In this document: piece after piece, positions 36,308 to 44,123 of the stretch
Position numbering within the stretch: the stretch's first letter is position 1
How the letters are laid out: the number at the start of each line of letters is the position of its first letter
DNA from: Pontibacter anaerobius
Lineage (GTDB): Bacteria > Bacteroidota > Bacteroidia > Cytophagales > Hymenobacteraceae
Assembly: GCF_026241195.1 (NCBI RefSeq)
Contig: NZ_JAPFQO010000011.1
Coordinates: 62,001 to 126,000, forward strand
Direction: 5' to 3'
DNA: 64,000 nucleotides
Program-made: the position numbers and the translations under genes
Notes under the pieces: model-generated
Told to the model about the DNA's origin: nothing
Seen by the model: the letters and a program-made list of their open reading frames with translations, nothing else
Databases searched by the model: none

Positions 36308-36690
36308 AGTTTTATAGTGTTAGGAGCGTGGCAGTTGGTTTTAACTACGGCAAAAGAATCATTTCCGCCCACACATTAAAAACTATTAGACCAAAGCCGG
36401 AAAGACCACTGCTAACATAGGGTACAGGGGTGATGAAGTATAAAAGGCAAAAGGTTTCCTGCCATTATGAAGGTAGAAATTTCCTGCTCCAAGCTGGATG
36501 CAGTTTATACTTATGGCAGATGCAAGTGAGGGCACCTGCAGGGTTTCTTATCCTCGCAAGTTGATTACTTGCAGTAGTGATAGCTCCAAGCTTGAAGCAG
36601 TTTAACAAAACATGGAACTAACCTTAACCGAAGTAACCTAAGTTGCGATTTACTAATGCAGTGCAGTTGTAAACTCACCCATAACCCTCA
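36308..36690. other. Gene-free region with short repeats
   Basis: Two 22-base near repeats, starting GCTCCAAGCTGGATGCAG (about 36487) and GCTCCAAGCTTGAAGCAG (about 36581), lie 94 bases apart. A module CTAAGTTGCGATT...ATGCAGTGCAG (36638-36690) is the reverse complement of 22606-22653. No ORF is credible. Confidence 0.55.
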
Positions 36691-36822
36691 ATGCCGTCAA
36701 CTTAAGAAATATTTCGGGTTGTCTCCAGTATGGCAGTCGCCCTAGCTGTGTCTTCTGACCGGCAAGTTGTTGGTGAGAACACGCAACAACGGCAAACTTA
36801 AATGCTTAAGTTGTCGGCATTG
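36689..36822. mobile_element. Candidate miniature inverted-repeat element
   Basis: An 18-base end, CAATGCCGTCAACTTAAG (36689-36706), is repeated inverted at 36805-36822 with one mismatch, enclosing 98 bases. The interior has no ORF and a GTTGTTG/CAACAAC hairpin (about 36767-36790). It could be a MITE or a large stem-loop. No transposase is present and no target duplication is evident. Confidence 0.45.
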
Positions 36823-37247
36823 GGGCGCGACCTTTCCCTACAGGTATAAACCCACCCCCTAGAGCTACGCTCGCTAGCTCAAAACTCTCGTTTTGGCTAG
36901 TCCAGAGGAGGGGAATTATACCTCTCCCCAGCCCTCTCCTTTTCTCGAGGGCCCCTACCCCAAAACAGGAGAGGGAGTTTTCGGCAGACGATTGTCATCC
37001 CCTGCCCCCTTCAAAGGGGGACTTGGTTCAAGCTTCGTGAGCAGTGGCTATCGAACTGTTCCCAGTCTTTCCGTTGAGCGCCTTTGGAGTTTTTCGGTCC
37101 CGAAGGGATTGCAAAGCGACAGCGAGCAAAGAAAAGGTCCCAGCGCGATGCGGGAAGACGAGCCCTCCCGGGCTGGAGGGAGCCAAAGCCAGAGGTGCAA
37201 CTTTAGGTTCGTAAGACTGAGGATCAGCAGCAACTAGCAAGGATAGC
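36822..37247 (+). repeat. Composite intergenic repeat, copy 2
   Basis: This copy begins with the TGTAGGGA-type hairpin (36822-36843, reversed), then the long-loop palindrome (36849-36916) with GAGCTACGCTCGCTAGCTC, the CCCTCTCC/GGAGAGGG module (to 36978), the CCCCTTCAAAGGGGG hairpin (about 37003), the CAGTCTTTCCGTTGAGCG block (about 37060), CGATGCGGGAAGACGAGCC (about 37147), and ends near GACTGAGGATCAGCAGCAAC (37219). The order is the same as in copies 1 and 3. ORFs read through it are non-genic. Confidence 0.75.
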
Positions 37248-37280
37248 TTGGCGCCAGTTAAAGGAAACAGTGGCTATGAA

Positions 37281-37370
37281 AGTATAAGTATAAGTATAAG
37301 TATAAGTATAAGTATAAGTATAAGTATAAGTATAAGTATAAGTATAAGTATAAGTATAAGTATAAGTATA
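37281..37370 (+). repeat. Tandem hexanucleotide array (AGTATA)15
   Basis: Fifteen perfect copies of AGTATA occupy 90 bases without a single interruption, preceded by AA and followed by CGGATG. The unit is the same word that is dispersed hundreds of bases apart throughout the window. It lies in the gap between composite repeat copy 2 and the DinB-family gene. Confidence 0.97.
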
Positions 37371-37420
37371 CGGATGTCCGCAGCATACCCGGGAGGTAAA
37401 GCCAAAGTTAAAACCCACCA

Positions 37421-37900
37421 CTACTGAAACTGCCCCAACAGCTTCCGCAGCAGCACGATCTGGCCCAGGTGGTAGGCGTTGTGCTCGGCCACGAGCAAGG
37501 CCTCGCGCAGCAGGGTTTGCCCCTGGCCGTGTGCAAAAGGCTCAAAAAGGTCTTTCTCCGGATCTTGCACCAGTTGTATCATTTCTTGCAGGTCGTTGGC
37601 CATGGCTTGTAAGGTTTGCTGCAGGGCTGCCTCGTCCGGCGGTGCTGTTTTGGTGGAGGGCCAGTAATCGTCCGGCCAGGTAGGCTCCTTGTAGTCCGGG
37701 TTGCGGCAAAAGTCCAGGATATCGTGTTGGGCGAAGCGAAGGTGGTCCAGTAACTGCCAGATAGTATAAGGCATGCCGGTTACCTGCTGGCCCGCTTCCG
37801 CTGCCGTTAGCCCCTCCAGCAGTTCCTCGCGCGACCTGAACGCCTGGCCGCCTTGCATCAGTTTTACCAGCTGCTCCCGCAATTGTTTTTCGTGTTTCAT
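37421..37900 (-). CDS. DinB-family protein
   Basis: A 159-residue four-helix-bundle protein of the DinB/YfiT-like superfamily. The metal-binding histidines are likely His53 in WQLLDHLRFAQHD and the pair in VAEHNAYHLGQIVLLRKLLG near the C-terminus. A proline-rich loop (PDYKEPTWPDDYWPS) sits between helices 2 and 3, as in Bacteroidota members. Such proteins often act as thiol-dependent transferases, but the substrate is unknown. Its stop lies 50 bases from the hexamer array. Confidence 0.85.
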   Translation of the reverse strand: MKHEKQLREQLVKLMQGGQAFRSREELLEGLTAAEAGQQVTGMPYTIWQLLDHLRFAQHDILDFCRNPDYKEPTWPDDYWPSTKTAPPDEAALQQTLQAMANDLQEMIQLVQDPEKDLFEPFAHGQGQTLLREALLVAEHNAYHLGQIVLLRKLLGQFQ

Positions 37901-38231
37901 AGGGGCTAGTTTTTAAAGTATAACATACTTGGCGGAGGTATGCCGGGTTGCCCTGGCAAGGGGAGCTTCTGAAAAAGCAGGTGCGTTAAGTTCTACTATA
38001 TGAAGCCAAAAAGTTGTCCTTCTGCTAAGAAACCTGGTGGAGAACAGGGCCTTCCCCCGGCAGGTTAATCCTATGCTACCAGGATACTGACAGGATGACA
38101 AAAAGAGGAGAATGATTCGACCCTGATCTGATAAGGGGTAAGGAGTCTGGCCTTGTAGCGTGTGTGCAGAAAACAGGCCCCATAATTCAGGGAAAGTGCT
38201 ATATTTAGCGGCGCATAACATCACTCAATAC
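37901..38231. repeat. Spacer with diverged 85-base dispersed repeat
   Basis: The stretch 38013-38105 resembles the dispersed repeat at 22684 and 24480 (TTCTGCTAAGAAACCTGG ... GACAGGATGACA) but is diverged. The rest has no gene. An AT-rich TATATTTAG about 30 bases before the ATG at 38232 may be the promoter of the next gene. Confidence 0.5.
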
Positions 38232-39059
38232 ATGAAAACAGCTTTACTACCCCTGCTAGCCGCCCTGTTGCTTACTGCTGCCTGCCAGCAAAAGAACGAG
38301 CCGGTGCCCACCCCGGACCCTGGCACAACCTTTATCTGTTTCCCCACCAGTGTTACCTCCGCAAACGACGAAGGCCTGAACGAGGTTTTTACCTACAGTC
38401 CGCAAGGCGACCTGCAGCAGCGCGAGTATTTTACCCGTACCGATACGGTGCATCATTTTGAGCTCTACCTAAACGATATCAGGGATTATGTGGGGATAGT
38501 CGAGTTCCGCGACCATTCGCCGAATAGCCCGAAGCTAAGCTACCACAGCATCAGCTACATGCATTACGACAATCTACCGGTTTATAAGAACCATTACCCG
38601 GCAGAGCCAGTCAACTCCATGGTTATGCTTGGGTCGGAGGTGTATACTTATAATGCGCAGTATGAGCTGGATGAGCAGCAGATCCATAAAAACTATCGCC
38701 TTGCAAAAAAGTATAAGTTCACGAATGCCAACAACATAATGCGTCATGTGGAGGTGTACGATGGCCCAACTGGCGAAAAACTTCGGGACATGGACCTGGA
38801 GTATGATGATAAAGTGTTTCCGCATGCCCAGAACGTGCCTTACAAGAAGATACTGGTAGGCCTGGGGTTTCCGCACTTCCATAACCTGAAGGAGGTGATG
38901 GTGCACGATGCTGCCGGTGAGCTGCTGGAGGAGGAGTCGTACCGCAACACTTTTACCTATAACGAGCAAGGGTACCCGTTAACCATTACCCAAACTTACC
39001 TGAACGGCTACAGCAACACATTTACCTATACATACAACTGCATAGACATAAGCAAGTAA
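38232..39059 (+). CDS. Lipoprotein with YD-repeat-like C-terminus
   Basis: The start at 38232 gives 275 residues: signal MKTALLPLLAALLLTAAC, lipobox TAAC and a proline-rich spacer (EPVPTPDPG). The body is beta-rich with scattered YTYN-type turns (VYTYNAQYELD, TFTYNEQGYPLTITQTY) and ends FTYTYNC. The lipoprotein at 42100-42927 has the same plan and the same closing YNC motif, so both are members of one family. The repeats recall YD/RHS-type beta hairpins. A surface role is inferred. An earlier in-frame start (38160) would place 24 residues before the signal and is rejected. Confidence 0.75.
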   Translation: MKTALLPLLAALLLTAACQQKNEPVPTPDPGTTFICFPTSVTSANDEGLNEVFTYSPQGDLQQREYFTRTDTVHHFELYLNDIRDYVGIVEFRDHSPNSPKLSYHSISYMHYDNLPVYKNHYPAEPVNSMVMLGSEVYTYNAQYELDEQQIHKNYRLAKKYKFTNANNIMRHVEVYDGPTGEKLRDMDLEYDDKVFPHAQNVPYKKILVGLGFPHFHNLKEVMVHDAAGELLEEESYRNTFTYNEQGYPLTITQTYLNGYSNTFTYTYNCIDISK

Positions 39060-39130
39060 AAGCGAGGCCGGTAAGTAACAACGTTTGCACTTAAATTACC
39101 CTGAGCCAGGGGAGGGCTACGCTAGCCAGC

Positions 39131-39421
39131 CTAGGTTTGCGCCAGGTAGTTTTTGTTGGTCTCATCGGGCTTGAGCGGGCACAGCGTGAGGAGCTTCTGC
39201 GGGTTACTGTTTTTAAGGTGGCCCAGCATAAACTTAAACACATGGTATACTTCCCTCGCTTTTTTTGGCTCTTCCAGGTTCATCCTGTAATCCAGGGTAT
39301 CCATGAAACACTCGTAATCGTTGTAGAGGACGTACTCATACACATTTAAGAAAAATTTCCTGGCAGTTTTCCTTTTAAGGCTCACTCCCAACGTCTCCTG
39401 AATAGCTCTTGTCCTTTCCAT
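39131..39421 (-). CDS. Small hypothetical protein
   Basis: A 96-residue soluble, helical, basic protein beginning MERTRAIQETLGVSLKRKTAR and containing FFLNVYEYVLYNDYECFMDTLDYRM and YHVFKFMLGHLKN. No signal peptide or membrane segment is present, and no family is recognised. It is isolated between the YD-type lipoprotein (convergent) and the heme A synthase gene. Confidence 0.55.
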   Translation of the reverse strand: MERTRAIQETLGVSLKRKTARKFFLNVYEYVLYNDYECFMDTLDYRMNLEEPKKAREVYHVFKFMLGHLKNSNPQKLLTLCPLKPDETNKNYLAQT

Positions 39422-39558
39422 GCCTTTTAAAATGTGTTATAGTGTGCAAGATGCAGATAAACAGGGCTTTAATAAATGATGTTGATCAACTTTTATAAAA
39501 TTTTATACTTTAGCGAGTATCAACCCAGGAAAATTGAAGTGTAACTATATTTTCTGAC

Positions 39559-40581
39559 TTACGCCACACTGAGCCGAAGCCTGTGCACGAGCAGCACTGC
39601 AAATGCAAACAGCACCACCGCCACCACCTGGTGCAGCACCCCCAAACTTACCGGCACAGCCAGCAGCAGGGTAGCGATGCCCAGTGCTACCTGTATCAAA
39701 CAGGTGAGCAGCAAGCTCCGGGCAAGGGTACGCACCGTGTAAGGAAGCTCGGCGGGTCTGGTGCGATACCAGAGTAACGTTACGGCAAGCAGTACCAGTA
39801 TCGCTATCCAACGGTGCGCAAACTGCATCACCACACCGTTTTCGATGGTAGTTTGCCAGGTCAGGTAACCCTGCAGGTGAGCAGGGAAAAACTCGCCATC
39901 CATGAGGGGGTAGGAGTTGTAGGAGAAACCAGCCTTTAGCCCCGCTACAAACGCCCCGAGAATAATCTGCAGCAGCACGGCGACCAGTACAAGTATGGCC
40001 AGCCTTTTCAGTTTTGTACCCTTATGGCTTTTCAGCTTCAGAACTTTGCCCGAGGTAAGGTCAGCCACCGTCCAGAGTATGACACCGATCAGCGCCAGGG
40101 CCAGGCTCAGGTGCGCCGCCAGCCGGAAGTGGCTCACGTGCGGATTATCTACCAGGCCGCTTTTTACCATCAGCCAACCAATTACGCCCTGCGCAAGTAT
40201 AAACAGCAGCCTTCGAAACAGGCCACTGGTAAGTTGTTTGGTGATGAGGAAGTATAGAAACGGAAGTATAAACACCAGCCCGACCAGGCGGCCCAGCAAG
40301 CGGTGCAGGTACTCCCACCAAAAGATCTTCTGAAAGCCCTCCAGCGTTAAGTGGGTGTTCAGCTTCTGATACTCCGGAAACTGCTTGTACTGCTCAAAGG
40401 CCGTTATCCATGCCTCCTGGTTTAGCGGGGGCAGTGTTCCCGAAATCAGGTTCCACTCCACTATCGAAAGCCCGGAACCCGTAAGCCTGGTAATGCCGCC
40501 GACAATAACCATCGCCAGGATCAGCAGTGCCCCGCTCAGGAGCCAGTACACAATAGCCTTGTTGTAAGTTGATGTTTGCAT
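39559..40581 (-). CDS. ctaA: Heme A synthase, COX15/CtaA family
   Basis: A 340-residue membrane protein with eight transmembrane helices. It hydroxylates the C8 methyl of heme O to form heme A for cytochrome oxidase. Landmarks are GGITRLTGSGLSIVEWN near the N-terminus and the four conserved histidines in EYLHRLLGR (about 113), HFRLAAHLSLA (about 153 and 158), QFAHRWIAI (about 258) and GVLHQVVAV (about 317). The COX15-like long loop (NQEAWITAFEQYKQFPEY) is present. No other cytochrome oxidase gene is adjacent, so the gene is detached from a cox operon here. Confidence 0.92.
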   Translation of the reverse strand: MQTSTYNKAIVYWLLSGALLILAMVIVGGITRLTGSGLSIVEWNLISGTLPPLNQEAWITAFEQYKQFPEYQKLNTHLTLEGFQKIFWWEYLHRLLGRLVGLVFILPFLYFLITKQLTSGLFRRLLFILAQGVIGWLMVKSGLVDNPHVSHFRLAAHLSLALALIGVILWTVADLTSGKVLKLKSHKGTKLKRLAILVLVAVLLQIILGAFVAGLKAGFSYNSYPLMDGEFFPAHLQGYLTWQTTIENGVVMQFAHRWIAILVLLAVTLLWYRTRPAELPYTVRTLARSLLLTCLIQVALGIATLLLAVPVSLGVLHQVVAVVLFAFAVLLVHRLRLSVA

Positions 40582-40801
40582 AACCCGGCAAAGATCTGCT
40601 AAAAATACTTTTTAAAGATTGACCTTCGTCATTGTCAGAAATAGCGTTCAGCTAAAACCGGTGCTATAAGTATAAGCTCATTACTCACGGGCACTATATT
40701 TTAGGATAGGTGGCGGCAGGTATACTTTCTATTAAATCCGGCCGTAAAATGCGGGATTTCGTTAGAAGTTTTATCTTTACAGTAGAACAAAACTTAAGCT
40801 G

Positions 40802-41566
40802 ATGAGACCATATATACTTGCCGAAACAAACTGGAAAGCCTTAAAAGACCAGCAGGTGGATCTGGCAGTGCTGCCATGGGGAGCTACAGAGGCGCACAAC
40901 TACCACCTGCCCTACGCCACGGATGTGATAGAGGCTGATGCCATTGCCGCCGCCTCCGCCAAAATAGCCTGGGACAATGGCACCAAAGTAATGGTGCTGC
41001 CTACCATACCATTTGGGGTAAACACCGGCCAGGCCGACATTAAGCTGGATATTAACCTGAACCCGAGCACGCAGCTAGCCATACTGGATGATATAGTGGC
41101 TGTACTTAGCCGGCAGGGAATTAAAAAGCTGCTTGTGCTCAACAGCCATGGCGGCAACGATTTTAAGCCCATGCTGCGGGAACTGGGGCTTCGCTACCCC
41201 GATATGTTCCTGGTTAGCTGTTTCTGGATACAAGCGGCAGACCGCAAGCAGTTTTTTGAGGCCCCCGGCGACCACGCCGATGAGATGGAAACGAGCCTGC
41301 TGCTGTACCTCCGTCCGGACCTGGTGCTGCCACTGGAAGAAGCAGGGGAGGGCAAAGAGCGGAAGTCAAAGATAAAAGGCATACGCGAGGGCTGGGCCTG
41401 GTCAGAAAGGCAGTGGTCTATGGTAACCGAGGATACAGGCGTGGGTAACCCTAAGGCAGCCACCGAAGAAAAGGGGAAAGCTTTTCTGGAGGCCGCCGCC
41501 CATAACATTGCCAACCTGTATACCGAGATCGCCCAGGTAACTATACATGACCGCTACGGCGGCTAG
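40802..41566 (+). CDS. Creatininase-family amidohydrolase
   Basis: A 254-residue metal-dependent amidohydrolase of the creatininase fold. Metal ligands are in GATEAHNYHLPYATD (about 28-42), LNSHGGND (about 113-120) and GDHADEMETS (about 157-166). The known family members act on creatinine, N-formylated amides or mycofactocin precursors. Which reaction applies here is not evident, and no pathway partners are adjacent. A TATCTTTA element about 25 bases before the ATG resembles a -7 box. The gene ends at a perfect terminator. Confidence 0.85.
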   Translation: MRPYILAETNWKALKDQQVDLAVLPWGATEAHNYHLPYATDVIEADAIAAASAKIAWDNGTKVMVLPTIPFGVNTGQADIKLDINLNPSTQLAILDDIVAVLSRQGIKKLLVLNSHGGNDFKPMLRELGLRYPDMFLVSCFWIQAADRKQFFEAPGDHADEMETSLLLYLRPDLVLPLEEAGEGKERKSKIKGIREGWAWSERQWSMVTEDTGVGNPKAATEEKGKAFLEAAAHNIANLYTEIAQVTIHDRYGG

Positions 41567-41582
41567 ACAGGGGAGGTGTAAA

Positions 41583-41620
41583 AGCAAAAAGCCTTACACG
41601 GATGTGTAAGGCTTTTTGCT
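41583..41620. terminator. bidirectional intrinsic terminator
   Basis: AGCAAAAAGCCTTACAC and GTGTAAGGCTTTTTGCT form a perfect 17-base stem around GGAT. It serves the creatininase-family gene and the convergent cold-shock gene. Confidence 0.9.
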
Positions 41621-41641
41621 TGAATGACTTTTATGTTAAAA

Positions 41642-41833
41642 CTAAGCGCGCTTAACGTTAACCGCGTTTAGTCCTTTTCTGCCTTCCTGTAGGTCAAAAG
41701 TAACTTCGTCATTTTCTCTGATTTCGTCGATTAAACCAGTTACGTGTACAAAGTACTCCTGATTTGTGTTCTCGTCCTTAATGAAGCCGAATCCTTTTTC
41801 TCCATTAAAGAATTTTACTGTTCCTCTGTTCAT
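41642..41833 (-). CDS. Cold-shock protein (CspA family)
   Basis: A 63-residue cold-shock domain protein that binds single-stranded RNA. It begins MNRGTVKFFNGEKGFGFIKD, with RNP1 (KGFGFI) and RNP2-like YFVHVTGL intact. The acidic loop ENDEVTFDLQEGRKGLNAVNVK closes the fold. Upstream (41834-42090) is a long AT-rich untranslated-type leader containing AGAAAAAGTT and a GGGG/CCCC hairpin (about 41931-41955), as expected for cold-shock control by mRNA structure. It is a monocistronic unit. Confidence 0.93.
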   Translation of the reverse strand: MNRGTVKFFNGEKGFGFIKDENTNQEYFVHVTGLIDEIRENDEVTFDLQEGRKGLNAVNVKRA

Positions 41834-42099
41834 AATTTTTTTGTGATTGTAAAACTAAGACGTTTTCGACCATAAAAGTGTTCAAAATTTTTTAGAAAAA
41901 GTTAATTATTTTCTGAAAACTTCGTTTCAGGGGACCAAAAGCCCCCTTTTCTGCAAAATTTTTTTCAGAAATAGGCCGAGGCAGTGCGTAGCGTGGTAAA
42001 AAGCCTAAAACTGAGCCTTGGTAAATAAGCCACTTCTGAATTTTGGGTAGTTAAAAAGAGTAGCAAGCTGTATCTTCGTATACTTATTAGTTGATGCGT

Positions 42100-42927
42100 A
42101 TGAAATTCAGATTTTTTACACCGTTGCTGGCTCTCCTGCTGCTCGTTGGCTGCTCCGAAGACGACGAACCGACCGTTGCGCCTACGCCTGCACCTCAGAA
42201 CCTGTGCTACCTGCAGGAGCAGACAAACAACAGTACGGGCGCCAGCACCCGCTATACTTACAATGAGTTCAACCAAATTATCCGTACAGAGCATTATGAG
42301 CAGGAGAACCTGGCGGAGGTGCGCACCTATACGTATACTGCCGCAGGTAAACTAGCCGAGGAGCGCCTGCTTGCACCAGACGGGGAGGAGGAGATTTCCT
42401 TCACGGTTTATAGTTACAACCCGCAGGGGCGTGTATCAAAGTATGAGGTAAAACAGCGGGTGCCGGGCCTGCAGACGGTACATCGGCTGTCCTCTTTCAA
42501 AGCGGTTTACGATACGCGCGGCCGCCTGACCTCTGCCACCGATTACCTATACTTAAACAACACAGAGGTATCAAACGGATCTGTTACCCAAACATACCCG
42601 CAGTCCAAGCCGGTTGTCGCCACCGTTAAAAGCGCGGACGGTCAGACATACACGGCCACCTACGCCCAGGATAGTGCCCGGTATGCTCCGCTTTTTGCTG
42701 TTCCGGTATTTTTGCAGCGCCGTCCGGGTGTTGCCTACCCACACTTGAGTAACATTACGGTGTTTAACGCCACCACTGGCTCCGGAGAGGAACAGGCCCA
42801 GGTTAACGATGTGGCCTACACGGCAGAGTATACTTACAACGACCAGGGCTACCCTATAACTGCCACCTATACTTATACCGGTGGCCGTACCGAGAGTATA
42901 AGTTATGAGTACAATTGCACAGAGTAG
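42100..42927 (+). CDS. Lipoprotein with YD-repeat-like C-terminus
   Basis: The start at 42100 (MKFRFFTPLLALLLLVGC) gives a 275-residue lipoprotein with lipobox LVGC at Cys18. Starts at 42094 or 42091 add only two or three residues. After a Pro/Thr spacer the body has many YTYN/TYT turns (TRYTYNEFNQI, VRTYTYTAAGKL, AEYTYNDQGYPITATYTY) and ends SISYEYNC. The same architecture and final YNC occur in 38232-39059. Several Tyr-Thr pairs are spelled TATACTT, the window-wide word. A function as a surface beta-hairpin scaffold is a guess. Confidence 0.75.
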   Translation: MKFRFFTPLLALLLLVGCSEDDEPTVAPTPAPQNLCYLQEQTNNSTGASTRYTYNEFNQIIRTEHYEQENLAEVRTYTYTAAGKLAEERLLAPDGEEEISFTVYSYNPQGRVSKYEVKQRVPGLQTVHRLSSFKAVYDTRGRLTSATDYLYLNNTEVSNGSVTQTYPQSKPVVATVKSADGQTYTATYAQDSARYAPLFAVPVFLQRRPGVAYPHLSNITVFNATTGSGEEQAQVNDVAYTAEYTYNDQGYPITATYTYTGGRTESISYEYNCTE

Positions 42928-42949
42928 CACCGGTTTATAGGTTAAGCAA

Positions 42950-42986
42950 ACAAAAAGGCAGCCCTGAAGAGGGGCTGCCTTTTTAT
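42950..42986. terminator. bidirectional intrinsic terminator
   Basis: AAAAAGGCAGCCC pairs with GGGCTGCCTTTTT across a short loop with GAAGAGG. It ends the lipoprotein gene and, on the other strand, dapA. Confidence 0.88.
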
Positions 42987-43005
42987 ATTTATACTTGCCG
43001 CTAAA

Positions 43006-43875
43006 CTATAGTAGCTTGTACAGCCTGTCTTTTAGTCCGGAGGAAGCCTCTACCAGTGGCAGCCTAACCTGCGCCGAACACACGCCGAAACGCTCCAGCA
43101 CTGCCTTCACGCCAACCGGGTTGCTTTCCTCGTACATCAGCGGGTTGAGGTCTACAAAGCTCAGTAGCGCGGCAGAAGCCTCTTTATAGTCGCCTTTCAG
43201 CGCCTGTCGCACCATGTTGCTGAACTTGCCCGGGAACGCATTGGCTAGTACAGAGATCACCCCGTCGGCTCCAAAGCTGGTCATGGGTACGGTAAGCAGG
43301 TCGTCGCCGCTGATAAGCATGAAGCCAGCAGGCTTGTGCTTGGCAATGTACATGCACTGCTCCAGGTTGCCGGAGGCTTCTTTTATCCCGATGATCTTGT
43401 CGTGGCCGGCCAGTTTTACCGTGGTTTCGCCGGAGATGTTACTGCCGGTACGGCCTGGCACATTGTAAAGTATAACCGGCACCGGCGAGGCGTTTGCCAC
43501 CTGCACATAGTGTTGGTAAATGCCCTGCTGCGACGGCTTGTTATAGTAGGGGCTAACAGAAAGTATGGCCGTAATACCCTCCAGGTTTGTGTCGGAGATG
43601 GTATTCATAACCTCCTGCGTGTTATTGCCGCCAAGGCCGTACACCAGCGGCACCCGCCCATTTACATGCTCCTTTATCTCCTGCAGAATCTTCGCCTTCT
43701 CCGCTGCGGTGGTGGTCACCGACTCGGCCGTTGTGCCGTTCACTACCAGGTAATCTACGCCGCCATCCAGCACAAAGTCCAGTAACTTGCGCAGCGCATC
43801 GTAATCAACAGCCTGCTCCTTCGTAAAAGGCGTAACCAAGGCCACACCCGTTCCTCTTAATCTTTCCTGAATCAT
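43006..43875 (-). CDS. dapA: 4-hydroxy-tetrahydrodipicolinate synthase
   Basis: A 289-residue class I aldolase that condenses pyruvate with aspartate semialdehyde in the lysine and diaminopimelate pathway. The Schiff-base lysine is Lys165 in IIGIKEASG, and the catalytic Tyr137 lies in YNVPGRTG. The Thr-Thr pair is at 48-49 in NGTTAES; the usual Gly after it is Ala here, a mild variant. The length is normal. It is monocistronic, between two terminators, with no other dap gene nearby. Confidence 0.95.
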   Translation of the reverse strand: MIQERLRGTGVALVTPFTKEQAVDYDALRKLLDFVLDGGVDYLVVNGTTAESVTTTAAEKAKILQEIKEHVNGRVPLVYGLGGNNTQEVMNTISDTNLEGITAILSVSPYYNKPSQQGIYQHYVQVANASPVPVILYNVPGRTGSNISGETTVKLAGHDKIIGIKEASGNLEQCMYIAKHKPAGFMLISGDDLLTVPMTSFGADGVISVLANAFPGKFSNMVRQALKGDYKEASAALLSFVDLNPLMYEESNPVGVKAVLERFGVCSAQVRLPLVEASSGLKDRLYKLL

Positions 43876-43978
43876 CCTTTAACTTATGAAATACGAAGTT
43901 CTAATTATGTTACCGATTCTGCAAATATCGTGTCAGGTATCTATTATAAGTACGGTGTCAAAAGTATAAGTTGCCCAG

Positions 43979-44004
43979 AAAAAAGGCGCAATCCCTTGCG
44001 CCTT
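43979..44004 (-). terminator. intrinsic terminator of the LytS/LytT operon
   Basis: AAGGCGCAA pairs with TTGCGCCTT around TCCC. On the minus strand it is followed by TTTTT. It lies about 120 bases after the response-regulator stop. Confidence 0.75.
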
Positions 44005-44123
44005 AACTTAAAATGCTTCATACTTCCGCTTAATTTGGGTGGGAGGCACAAAACTGTACTTCAGACACTCGCAAGTTCTTCGCCCATAGCGAAATCTTTC
44101 CTGCCTCTCTACTTTTTACCTTC

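Noticed and set aside
37281-37370. CRISPR-like array
   Set aside because: The unit is six bases with no spacers, and no cas gene is in the window.
37224-37421. ORF reading as repeated Tyr-Thr
   Set aside because: It is only the translation of the AGTATA array on the minus strand, with no start context or conserved flanks.
40772-40779. Promoter TATCTTTA upstream of the creatininase-family gene
   Set aside because: The last G of TAnnTTTG is missing and no -33 box at the right distance is visible, so it is mentioned only in the gene entry.
41931-41960. Intrinsic terminator in the cold-shock leader
   Set aside because: The GGGG/CCCC stem is only four to five bases and followed by few T residues. 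A leader structure is more likely than a terminator.
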